A stretch of DNA of 64,000 nt from Pseudeuparius sepicola (taxonomy: Eukaryota > Arthropoda > Insecta > Coleoptera > Anthribidae), in assembly GCA_963920635.1 (NCBI GenBank), contig OY987302.1:36059278-36123277 (forward strand). The letters are read 5' to 3'. Every line of letters starts with the position of its first letter. Position 1 is the stretch's first letter. The notes under the pieces were generated by a model. That model saw only the letters and a program-made list of their open reading frames with translations. It did no database searches and was not told the origin of the DNA. The position numbers were made by a program, and so were the translations under genes. Positions 23,521-33,689 of this stretch are shown piece after piece.

Positions 23521-24390
23521 ACCCATACATGATTATTTAATGGTCATCCTAACCAAATAATTTACAAACGATAAGAGTAGCCGCAAGCAGTCGTTAAAAG
23601 TTTTTGTAAAATAATAATAAATAATAATCCTCACCCTCACAATACTCTAAACTAAGAGTACCCCAGAAGCAACCAAATGCTTGTGCCGGGGAGGGGTGGC
23701 AATTACTATTATTTTGTCTTCGTTGCCAGTTGCGGCTAGGGCCTACTTTTACCGATGGAGTTAGGATCGCATTCGATCAAGTAATATGGAAAACCTTAGG
23801 AAACCATAGTAATTACAGTGAGTGTAGGACAATTAGTAAATCACACAGATAAAGCTATTAAAGAGCAATACCGTGAATCTACATTTTGTCCAGCGCTCTT
23901 GACCATAAGCGGTGCTTTTCTATAAAGACATAAATACACATGTGCTTCACCACTGATTCGAACTAAGATCGATGACAGAAAAACATGCAGTCCAAATAGT
24001 TTGCAACGCTACGAACCACCGCGTATAAGTAACAATTCCGAAGGAATTTACATAATAATTGAACATGTCCCGACAGGAAAGTGTTGATTCAGCTTTTTTA
24101 GGGGGTTCCTCTCTAAGATTTCTCATTTTAAAAAAGTAGAGGGAGAACTTGGTAACTAAGTTGTTACAGATCAAGGTCAATACAAGAAAGTCCTTTTGTA
24201 AAAATTCTAGGAAATGTGAAACTACTGACTAGCCTATTCGGAAAAATGCATGGAAAACGTAAGGAAACACATAGGGATATATTCATCATCGAGATGAACA
24301 GACTAGAAGTTAAATTTAGCCTATTTTCGTTGGTTTTTCCATCTTAGATATTTCTAAAACTATTCCACTACGACTATATTGTACCCAAAT
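23521..24390. other. Stretch between inverted arms, no gene recognised
   Basis: Short random open frames only. Contains AATAATAAATAATAATCCTC near 23615 and a G-rich GCCGGGGAGGGGTGGC near 23684. Confidence 0.35.
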
Positions 24391-24633
24391 TTGACAATGG
24401 TGCACAATGTACACTGATACGGCCTAATTTATGAATTTTTGGTAGATGACATTTATCCATACATTAAGACTGATATTCATAGGTTCGACACATCAGACTA
24501 CCCGCAATTTAACGTGTATGACATCCTTCAAGTTAACAAAAAAGTTCTATGTCTTATGAAACATGAGAACAACTGTCAAATTATGAATTTGTTTGAAAAA
24601 TTTATGCTACAAAGGTGCAGGGGAATTGTTTAG
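24391..24633 (+). pseudogene. Protein-primed type DNA polymerase B fragment (Polinton/Maverick-like)
   Basis: Around 24408 the frame reads YTDT, the start of the YxDTDS motif C of family B polymerases. After a one-base shift it continues [20 protein letters not shown] and [21 protein letters not shown], then [16 protein letters not shown]. In Polinton/adintovirus-type polymerases this segment directly follows motif C, with DTSDYP and VNKKVLGLMKDE blocks. Only about 75 residues remain, with a frameshift, so this is a relic. No integrase, ATPase or capsid genes are seen. Confidence 0.7.
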
Positions 24634-25181
24634 GATGGTCTATAGACATTCTGAAATAGATACCTACTTGGCTTTGTATAGGTACAGATTCAATAGGGTC
24701 GTTGCGTCCTATTCAGAAAATTATAATCTTTACTTTTTTCCAATTAAAATTTAAACATTTTTTGTCTTTGTCAAGTGAATGCTCTCTCTCGTGTGACGTC
24801 ACTAGGCGTGCATGCGCAGTGCAGATGTAAATAAATGAACCTAATTAATAATATTTTGTGAGTTTGAGGTTATGCGTCGCGTCGCGTTCGCGTCATTCGC
24901 GTCGTTTCGTCTTTGCGTCATATCGACATATCAACGTCCCGCGAAACGAAGTTTATAGTTTATTATTGATACCTATTTCTACAAAACTTATCAAAAGTTA
25001 AAGTCCTGTTGACAGGGCTTTTGTTTGCTTTGTTTAGTTAAGTATAATAATATTACTGTAGTCCCTAAAGTCGCGTGTTGTGTTAACATTAAAAAGGTAA
25101 GTTTTTGTTAATATAAAAATGAATTCTTTGTTATATTGCGGATGTTGGCATGTGATTACCTTTGGATTTTAGGTGCTGCCA

Positions 25182-26864
25182 TGGATTTTCGACAATGCTT
25201 TGCACCTTCGTGTAAAAACACAAGTTTAAATTCATCGAAAATTTTCGTAGCTGTTCCTAAAACTGAAAGGTTGAGAAAAAATTGGTGTTCGGCGGTAGGA
25301 AGAACTAATATTACATCAAGTGTTTCAGGTGGAACTTATTGTTGTCAAGATCACTTTGATGTAAGATTAAATTTATTTTATCTACCTATTAACCAATGAC
25401 CTCAGAATCTACTAACTCTATTATTGCTATTGTAATGTTTTCGATTTCTGAAAATCTGAATGATTGTAGATGGAGCAAGACTGTGCTAATTGGATGCAGT
25501 TTGTGATTACAAAATGTAAAATACGGATGAAGGCAAATGTAGTTCCACATCTCAATTTGGGAAAAATGGAAGTGCATGAAGAAACTGAAGTTCAGCTGCA
25601 ACCTGGGGAAGTATCAGAATCTCCTCTAAAAAAGCAAAAAGTTGATGTTCATTGGCCAAACTTACAGGAAATTTCATTGCTTCACCATATCACACAAATT
25701 GAAAAATGCATACAAGTTGACATCAAACCAAACAAAAACAAATGTGTTCAAGTAGAACTTAATCCAAAAACAAAATCAACTGGTGTAAATACTATGTTGT
25801 CTACTACTTCTGTTGCAACGTCACCGTTCAAATTGGCCCAAAGAATGTTAGTGTTAGTATAGTATAAATACAGTTGATAAGTTTATACAGTATAAGTATA
25901 AGCTACGTAAGAGTAATTCCATGTTTTGATTTCAGATTATCAGAAAAAAGTGCTTCCACATAAACTTATTCCTCTTCTACAGTGTCACCACTTAAATCCG
26001 ATTATGAAATAGTAGAATCGACAAGCTCTTCAGAAGTTGCCATTTCTGAAACTGTCTTTACGACCGAAGTTATTGTAAAATATCATATCAAACTTATTTC
26101 TGAAAATTCGAGTTTTTTTTTGGGACTTCCTCAAGATGAATATTTTTTGGTGTCACTTTTAGAAAGGGAAGCAAAAGTTCATCATCATAATATACTTATC
26201 ATCTTAAAAAAGATACGCTTAAACGACCCCTACTTTAGGTTAGCTCTAGATTTTTCGATATCTGAATCACAAATATCACGAATAATGAATAAATGTTTGC
26301 CTGTATTATCTAAATATATGAAAGAACTAATAATTTGGACAGGTGTTAACATAATTACAAAAAACTTGCCCATTCCATTTAGATACAGATATAGCAGGGT
26401 CCAGTCAATTATTGACTTTAGAAATAGAAATCGAAAAACCATCTAAAGCTCTACATCAAGCCCTGACATGGTCGAACTATAAAAAAGCCAATACGCTCAA
26501 ATATTTAATTTCTTCAACGCCAGATGGTTTAATAAATTTTATATCTGAGGGATTTGGTGGCAGAATCACAGACAAAGAAATAATCGAAGCAAGTACTTTT
26601 TTAAATGTTTTACCAAACAACTGTGATGTAATGGCTGACAGAGGTTTTAAGGCAATAGGCACATTTAGTTCAAAGGAACATATAACACAAAGCAAAATAA
26701 TTGCGAGTTTACGAATTCACATTGAAAGGGTAATACGAAGACTGAGAGAATTTGCAATCCTTGAAGGACATTCTTGTATTAATCATCAGCTGGTGCCAAA
26801 AGTAGATTATCTAATAACCATTGCTTGTGGAATAGTAAATTTGCAGGGGCCATTAATTAAATGA
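25182..26864 (+). pseudogene. THAP-DDE transposase gene, four exons, frameshifted
   Basis: A 5' UTR intron precedes the ATG at 25182. Exon 1 (to 25360) holds a THAP finger: CFAPSC, KNW, then CCQDHF. Exon 2 (25470 to about 25846) continues the THAP end (RMKANVVPHL) and a Lys-rich linker. Exon 3 begins at 25936. The catalytic DDE_Tnp_4-type domain follows: QSIID (first Asp, ~26409), the TWSNYKKANTLKYLI block, MADRGFKAIG (second Asp) and ASLRIHIERVIRRLREF (Glu). A frameshift at about 26415 separates the first Asp from the rest. The stretch between DRGF and IASLRIH appears about 20 residues shorter than usual. Non-functional as it stands. Confidence 0.82.
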
Positions 26865-27717
26865 TTTTATAGATATGTACAGGGTGTCCCACCGACCTTT
26901 CTTATTTTTCGAGATGGAAAAAATATTTCGTATAAAAGTCGTAGGTAGATTCTTAATAGATCGCAAGTTGTAACAGATTTTTGGATGTGATTTTAGTTAG
27001 TATGCCTTTCTGGGGGCATTATGACGCGTATATTGAAGTGGAACCGAATCCCACCGGGTTCGCCAAAAGATGCTATGGCCAGGGGCTGGCTAGGCAACTA
27101 GTTTACGGGTGGGTTATTGGACTTTAATACGTTTCAAGAGGTTTCCCGTTCTTTTTTTATCTACCTTTTTTGTGAGGTTTTTATGGGCCCTACGCAGTTC
27201 TAAAAACTAATGCTGTGCCACTTAGATTCACACTTTCCAAGATATAACATGCTAGGTTTGCAACCTCAAGGTTTTTTTTCATTAGTTCATAAAGAATAGG
27301 CTCGCCTCGGTGTATTCTTAGGTAAGACCATGAAACGGTAAAGATGATAAGCTTAATTTAATGTAGAATTGCATGTTTTTACAGTGATACCAAATTGTAT
27401 GCACAAAATGGTTAAAAGCCAAAGTTTTGCTTTTTTTATTCAAAATAATCTCTTATTTTTGCATTTGGAAATCTGCTCGTCAGAACATTTAAAATGTTAT
27501 TTTTGTTTCATTATCTTTTTCCGTTTTTGACATATTCAATTTTCTTAACTTTAGGGAATAACAACTTCAATACGAAACATTTTTTTCTACCTCGAAACTC
27601 GATGAACAAAAATAGGATTTTATGTGCTAAGCTACTAATAATAAATATTCAAATGTTAGTTACCTAGCCAATACTTTTATTATAATTTATAATCTTTATT
27701 CCAATCTGTTTTCCTGG
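26865..27717. other. Non-coding interior of the ISL2EU-like element
   Basis: After the transposase stop codon comes one end of a TA-flanked MITE (ACAGGGTGTCCCACCGACC at 26879) whose other end is not found. The rest is AT-rich with no gene recognised. Confidence 0.4.
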
Positions 27718-28056
27718 GGACAACTCGGGCGGCTTCATCCAAATGTTATTTGTAGATTTTTTAGTTATTGTCCCATTTTTCAATAAAGTAGTTCAGAAGA
27801 AAGTTCTTTGACATCATTGGGCGTCTAGTCATTATGATAAATTAGTTCTGTAATTAATTGATTGGTTTTGAAAGAAATGTATAAAACAAAGTTTGCATTT
27901 GAATCTCGTTTTATGCATTTTTTTTAAACTGGCGATCACCGAGCTACAATGATTTAAAAAACTTTCTTGTGAATAACTTTTTTGAAGAAAGCAACAATGG
28001 CGAAAACATCCACTAAACATATTTTTATTAGGTAGTTGAAGTCACCCGAGTTGTCC
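27718..28056. mobile_element. MITE with GGACAACTCGGG termini
   Basis: Terminal inverted repeats GGACAACTCGGGCGGCTTCA and the complement of GGACAACTCGGGTGACTTCA, 339 bp. No clear TSD. Non-coding, nested in the ISL2EU-like element. Confidence 0.65.
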
Positions 28057-28189
28057 GCTTTTAATGTATAAGTATACTAGTTTTATCCCTACATTCCACT
28101 GTGATCAAATTGTATATTTATTTATTTATTATTATTTTATATCAGATCAATAACCTTATTTCTGTTAAAGTTACCCTTGTCTAGATATA

Positions 28190-28954
28190 CAGGATGTGCC
28201 TATTGATTGAGGGCCACCCGAGAATATCTTTGAAAGAAAAAAATGCTTTTCGATGGACCAACTTGATAGACTGTGGAAAAACCCATTCCAGAATCATGGC
28301 CTTTTATACTTTCCGAGGTATTTTTTAAAAACCAAAAAATTTCCGAAGCTTGGTTTTTTTATTTCAAGAGTTACCAAAAGAATGTCTTAATGACGTCGGT
28401 GGGAAAACTGTTTTAAACCTACTTTATCAGAATTTGAAAAAAAAATTCATGGTTTAATATGTGCACTCTTAGCACTTAAACAATTACTCATTTATAGAGG
28501 GCTAACCAGAAAATTTTTAAAAATGTGCGGTTTACCGATACCTCGCTAGAAATTTCCACGATTTGCAATGTAGTATGTTGTAAAAAAAAATTAAATACAT
28601 GAAAGTACAGCATTCGAGGCCACCGCCACTACAATAGTGAGCTTTTTTGGGCGGGTGCTAATAGAGCACCCACTAAACCATGGCATATTTCTAAATTCTA
28701 ATAAAGCAATCAGTTTTTCCCACAAATTTCATTAGGAATTTTTTTTCGGTACCTCTTGAAACGAAAAAGTAAGCCGAAGTTTTGGCAGTTTTCGTGTTTT
28801 TCAAAAATATCTGTGAGAGTAGGCTATGGATCTCAAATGTGTTCTTATACCAAGCTAGCCTAAGAAAAGTATTTTTTTCTTTCAAATAAAGTTCTCTGAA
28901 AAATGCATATTTGTCGAGATATTTTCAAGTGGCCCTCAATCAATTGACACCTTA
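28190..28954. mobile_element. Foldback MITE with CAGGATG end
   Basis: Starts CAGGATGTGCCTATTGATTG after TA and ends with a diverged complement (CAATCAATTGACACCTT). AAAGAAAAAAATGCTTTTC and its mirror partner recur well inside, so the inverted repeats are long (over 100 bp). Non-coding. The open frame at 28691-28885 lies within an arm. Confidence 0.7.
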
Positions 28955-29205
28955 TATATTAACAATACTCTTAATAAATTAACGTCATAAAAGGCAAATT
29001 TGTTAGTAGTATAATAGTTTGTGCTTATAATGAAAAACAATAACAAGATATTTCAATAAAACTGATTTGATATTATCGGTACTCTGCGTATTTTTTAAAA
29101 TTGTTGTCACAAAATTACCTAGTTCAAATAAAAATAACAAGTGTAGTTTAAATCAATGTTTTATTTAAAATTTTTGGAAAAATATTCAGAGGCGCTAATA
29201 ACAAC

Positions 29206-31293
29206 CTATATAGACTTTATATCTGATTGTACTTCAAATATTGTCACTTCATGGTCCTCTTCAAAACTAGGACTTGCAACACAGAACAATCCTTTTCTTC
29301 GCTTACACATCAGCATTTGTAACTGAATTTGACACATATATTTAATTTGTATGTCTCTATTTTCCTTTATGCAATTTTTTACTGATCCTTTCTTACTAGG
29401 GCATTTAATTTCTATAACGTATTCATCACTAATACCATCCGGTGATGCTCCTAACAAAGGATATTCTGTATTTAATATATGTATTTAATTATGATATTTT
29501 TTTGCTCGCCACCACATCTAACACTGCACTTTCCAACCTTATCCCTCTCTGAATTGCCTCTGTAGTCAGTACGTTGCTTGCTCCAAGTATTGACTCCACA
29601 AGCAAACCTTCGCTGGTTTGACAACGACTTACTTCAAACAATTTTGAGGCTGTTATTCGTGCATACCTTAGTTCATACCATAACGTACTTTTCGATTGTT
29701 TGCTTGTTTCTAAAGGCACTTTATGGCAAACCTCCATTTCCATATTATTTTGGCAAAATGTAATAAAATCGTCTGCACTATACACTGTGGCACTGGCAAA
29801 ATATTCATTCACTAAATAATGAATAGACAATTTTTTTACATCTGACGGGTCCAGAAAATATTTCAATAAAAGTGATTCACTTCGTACGTTGCTGCCACAG
29901 TCTACAACTTTTTGCAAAAAACCTTCTGCGTCATTGCTGTCAGACTCACTGTCACTTTTTTCACACCCTAAATCCTTGGCTTTTATATATTTTAGAGAAG
30001 TACCAACTTGTGAAAGTTTTTGTTTCTTCCAATAACATTCAACAGACGTTGGACTTTTTTCATCGTTTCGACGCAGAAGCCAAAATAAGAAAGCAAGGCC
30101 TGCTTGCATCCACCTACAAAGAAAATAGAATGGTTTTATTATGCAGTGATAAAACTTTCATATAAGTAAATATATATTTTTTCAATGACGTCATTCATTT
30201 CGTCTATTGTGGCAGTAATGCGATAATCTTTAGGATGTGGCTATTTATACGTCCGACGGATACAAACGTCAGTATACGTCTTGCGCTCTCATTGGTCGAT
30301 TGAGTCACGTGACACATAACCTTACTTCTACCGTCCGATGGATTATGAATCGGCTTCTTTACTAAGTCGATTGGATGATGTCCGAGATTATTCAGACCTA
30401 TCTTGTCTCATTTTATATTGCGTATGCCCTACTTTTTCCGCGATGAGCGCTGCGGAATGAAAAATGAAGTTGTTATTTTATTATTTACAATGATGTATCC
30501 CACCCCCGATTTTCTTGAAATTTTGGCTACCCCCCGACATTCGGCGCGGAATAATAATCAATGCAGGGCGCCGAATGTCGGGGGGTAACCAAAATTTCAA
30601 GAAAATCGGGGGTGGGTTACAACGCCGAACGTCGCATCGGGCGAAAATACGGGGTACCTACCTAGCCAAAATTTCAAGAAAATCGGGGGCGAGTTACACC
30701 ATTGCAAATTATTACCACTACTTTTTTTCATACGGCAGCGTCTATCCCCCAAAAAGGAGCAGGGCATACGCTCCTTATTGCAAAGATGCTTGAGAAAAAT
30801 GCACTTCCGACGTATCTAAATATTAGTTTACTTCGGCTTCGGACGGGTACGGAGTTAAGTGCACGTCCAAAGAAGTCACGTGACTCAGCCCGCCAATGAG
30901 AGCGCAAGACGTATACTGACGTTTGTATCCGTCGGACGTATAAATAGCCATTTCCTAATCTTTATTACGTACTTTATGCTCAGGGCATATGCGTGCTTTT
31001 AAAATGCACTTGTTATTCGAGTCCCTTCGAATTTGTACATATCCTATAGCATCATCACCATAACCGGCTCTCGCTGCCCTACATAATAAATATTGATATT
31101 GTAATAAACAGTTCATAATATACAATTGAGTATTATAATACCTTTCAGTTTTCACCCCTTTTATTTCAGCACTTAATAAATAGTCCACATTTTTGGCAAA
31201 AAAGTTTTGCAGCATAACATAGCTCACTTCCGGTAAATTTTCGGATGAGGCTTCACTAAAACCACTATTCATTTTCACAAACTCAAGTGGCAA
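29206..31293 (-). pseudogene. YqaJ-type exonuclease gene of the ISL2EU-like element, broken
   Basis: The N-terminal exon (31293-30956) includes RAGYGDDAIGYVQIRR and ARICPEHKV. It is cut by foldback element E inside the codon run RNKDYRI, which resumes at 30232. Next comes an exon from about 30112, starting with the end of a SWIM-like zinc region (LAFLFWLLRRNDEKSPTSVE) and then SVLWYELR-type core residues (STLWYELRYARITAS). After a frameshift in a run of seven As and a stop (~29480), the nuclease core continues: YPLLGASPDG, VIEIKCPSKKGS (the E-x-K catalytic pair) and YMCQIQLQM. YqaJ nucleases resect DNA 5'-3'. Here the partner transposase lies convergently. Confidence 0.8.
30233..30955. mobile_element. 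Foldback element E, 9-bp TSD
   Basis: Flanked by a perfect 9-bp direct repeat TAATCTTTA (30224-30232 and 30956-30964). Ends GGATGTGGCTATTTATACGT and the complement of GGAAATGGCTATTTATACGT, 723 bp. Its interior holds the family's CCACCCCCGATTTTCTTGAA core and CATTCGGCGCGG/CGCCGAATGTCGG centre. It interrupts a coding exon of the YqaJ gene, which gives an independent check on the insertion boundaries. Confidence 0.93.
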
Positions 31294-31760
31294 AACGCAA
31301 GAAAATGTATGAAGAAAAACACAGAAAGAAAATATAAATAACGAAAACGACTCTTGGAATGAATAACAACAACTTTTAAAATTTAATTAATTGCTTAAAA
31401 CACAAATTAAAGATAGGTTATTTTAGAAAATTATTACCTAACTTCAAAGACTTCTTCTTCACGAGAGCTGGGCACAGGGCAGCCAACCCATGAATTGTGA
31501 CCACAAAGTATAAAGGTTAGGTTAGGTAGGTTGTTCTGACAAGAAGTTCCACCAGCATAAATCTGAAATGAAATGCGCATGCACGCCTTGTGACGTCAAG
31601 GCTTAAGGGCGTAGTTTCTAAGAAAAGAATGGAAAATAGTAACTTTTTAAATCGGCCTATCTCTATAAATAAGAATGAATAATTTTTTTTTAAATAAACA
31701 ATAGTCATATTTTGATGTGCTTAATTCAATGAAATAATAAAAAAAACATGAAACGACCCT

Positions 31761-31905
31761 ATTAGAAAATACTTATAACAAGGTCATGTCAAACACTCCA
31801 ATAATATTTACACTAAAAGAAGAGTGCCTTCTGCGGGCTGATATCAAAGCCGGGAGCGAAAATAACACGTATGATTTTGGTGTGAATACGATCATACTAT
31901 TTTGT
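31761..31905 (+). repeat. R block, right arm
   Basis: Plus-oriented R block that pairs with 23330-23520. It is followed directly by the upstream block of repeat-unit copy B. Confidence 0.7.
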
Positions 31906-32094
31906 AAATTATTTCAGATTTGCTGAGCTTAAGAGAAAAAAAAAACAAAAAAAATCCTCAGTTTCATAAACCTATATGCCAAAACCTTCTACCCACGGTA
32001 TTGCTCATATGCTAAACTTTCCCGTCGCTTACATGTTCAAATATGTAAACAAATTTTCTGATGAAATCTGAAATGCTACCTGCATTCGGAAGAA

Positions 32095-32756
32095 CCTCAG
32101 AGAAATAACCAAGGATAGAGGGAGTAAGAACAAAAAGTAAACAAAGCCAACATCTTTTTGAGTGATGCCCCGTACTCCATTGTTTAGAGCATTTCATTTC
32201 AAAATAGAAGGGTTTAATAATGAGATTCAATGAAGGCACACCTCCCATAACGCTAAATTAACAAATGTAGTTATTAATTTCTTGTTTGTAACAATTTTAA
32301 ACTAAAACTAAATTGCAGTGTAATTATAGTATCTAATTATCACTTTAATAAAATCGTCACAGATACCTCAAACCGCCTGACATGACAACGCTGCTTTTGC
32401 TGCCGCGGGCGCCGCGTTCGTTAACTCGGCGATATTTGTTTTGTGTATGCCCAGCATGTCAAGTTTTCCGATTGTTTACGTATGGATTTTTCCCGTTTTT
32501 AATTCTTTTTCTGTTAATTTAAAGGCTATTTATTAGTATTTAGGATATAGTGACTGATTTTGTATACAATGGGACGCAGAAAGTGTGTGGTATGTGGCTA
32601 ATTGATATATCTCAGGACATAACCTATCTCAGGTAAACGTTGTACACACGGGCCTAATGTTTGTTTACTTCGGTAAATTTGCATAAGATGTTGGTTGACT
32701 ACAAATGTATGTATTTTGAGGCTGTTGCTCCCTCTATCCTTGGTTATTTCTCTGAG
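32095..32756. mobile_element. TIR element with CCTCAGAG ends
   Basis: About 30-bp perfect inverted repeats, beginning CCTCAGAGAAATAACCAAGG. Flanking GGAAGAA is duplicated (32088-32094 and 32757-32763). The uninterrupted version exists in copy A near 21665. The interior is non-coding with a GC-rich patch (GCCGCGGGCGCCGCG, 32403). A 7-8 bp duplication hints at the hAT/P-like range, but no superfamily is assigned. Confidence 0.7.
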
Positions 32757-32824
32757 GGAAGAAGTTTTGACCGCCATCGGCTATAGGAAATTAATACATG
32801 CATATGTTTCGTGTTCATTCCAAT

Positions 32825-33184
32825 CATGATACAACAAAAGAGAGATATGATATTGCGCAGGTTGGACACCATATTGGCGCGTCACGCGGTTATAAACAAT
32901 GGTACAAGTTGTATCATCTGGTTATAAACAACCGAAACGTCAGAAACGTCTGAGTGTCATTGTAGTGTGTTCTCTGCATTTTCAGCCAATTTGCGGAAGT
33001 TTGCGTTGTAAAATTACTGTTAATTACTCTTTGGTCCATTTGTCCCTTTGTAAACTCAATCAGTGGACATACTGTAATACTTTGCATGTCATAAGTGGGC
33101 GGGAACTTACCGCGTGACGTAATTGCGCAGAAGGGAACGAAATTGAGGCGGCTAAATATCATATCTCTCTTTTGTTGTATCATG
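32825..33184. mobile_element. P-element-like MITE
   Basis: Perfect 8-bp TSD ATTCCAAT (32817-32824 and 33185-33192). Inverted repeats begin CATGATACAACAAAAGAGAG, similar to the CATGATG start of Drosophila P-element termini, which also make 8-bp TSDs. 360 bp, non-coding. The empty site is present in the other unit copies (CATTCCAATAATATTT). Confidence 0.75.
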
Positions 33185-33689
33185 ATTCCAATAATATTTA
33201 CAATAAAATAAAAGTACTTTCTGCGGGCAAACATCAAAGCAGAGAACAAGAAAAATAACTCGTACGACTTTGTTTTTGAATACAGTCAATGACTTTGGGT
33301 TCAATAATATAAGACAAATTAATTGTGATATTTTTTTCAGTGGGTCGAGAACATGATTGCAACACTTTTTTAGAATTTTCGGTGTAAAATAATGACCTTC
33401 AAGGATGTTGAATCATCAGGGTTTTTTCCCGGAACGTGCTTTTGAAAATTATACCGTATTTCCCAGGAAAATGCCGACATTACAATATTCAATGAATTGT
33501 ATTTTCTAGACCTTTCAGCAAAAATGACGTAGGAGTAAAAACATATAAATAGGAGCGAAAATCTAAAAATAATTGTTACTGACATAACCTAGCAGAGAAC
33601 AAGAAAAATAACTCGTACGACTTTGGTTTTGATCTCTTAAGAAAAAGCAGTGACTCAAATGTCATACTCTTGGAAACATCTAGAGCAAC

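Larger units (their letters stand above)
24695..31760. mobile_element. 7.07-kb ISL2EU-like DNA transposon with nested insertions
   Basis: Ends AGGGTCGTT and AACGACCCT, flanked by AT (24693-24694, 31761-31762). The empty site survives at about 23475 on the minus strand as GATTCAATTAGAAAAT, proving insertion with a 2-bp duplication. Subterminal inverted similarity continues to TGACGTCA-AGGCGTGCATGCGCA (24796 and about 31577). It carries a THAP/DDE transposase gene (plus) and a convergent YqaJ nuclease gene (minus). This pairing, with a 2-bp TSD, is what I recall for the ISL2EU superfamily. Both genes are broken. Insertions inside it: 27718-28056, 28190-28954 and 30233-30955. Confidence 0.83.
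31918..33592 (+). repeat. Copy B of the PPP1R15-like repeat unit, truncated before the ORFs
   Basis: Starts GATTTGCTGAGCTTAAGAG and follows the unit order: upstream block, GCCATCGGCTA (32774), CATTCCAATAATATTT (33185), GGGTCGAGAACATGATTGC (33341) and the TATA promoter (33552). It stops at ACATAACCTAGCA just before the ORF1 start codon. Two insertions split it (32095-32756 and 32825-33184). It therefore holds the upstream region and promoter only. Confidence 0.8.

Noticed and set aside
25136..25181. Upstream ATG of the THAP transposase frame (MRMLACDYLW)
   Set aside because: It lies in a likely 5' UTR intron: a donor at ~25096 and an acceptor TTTTAG just before GTGCTGCC; the ATG at 25182 starts the THAP finger directly.
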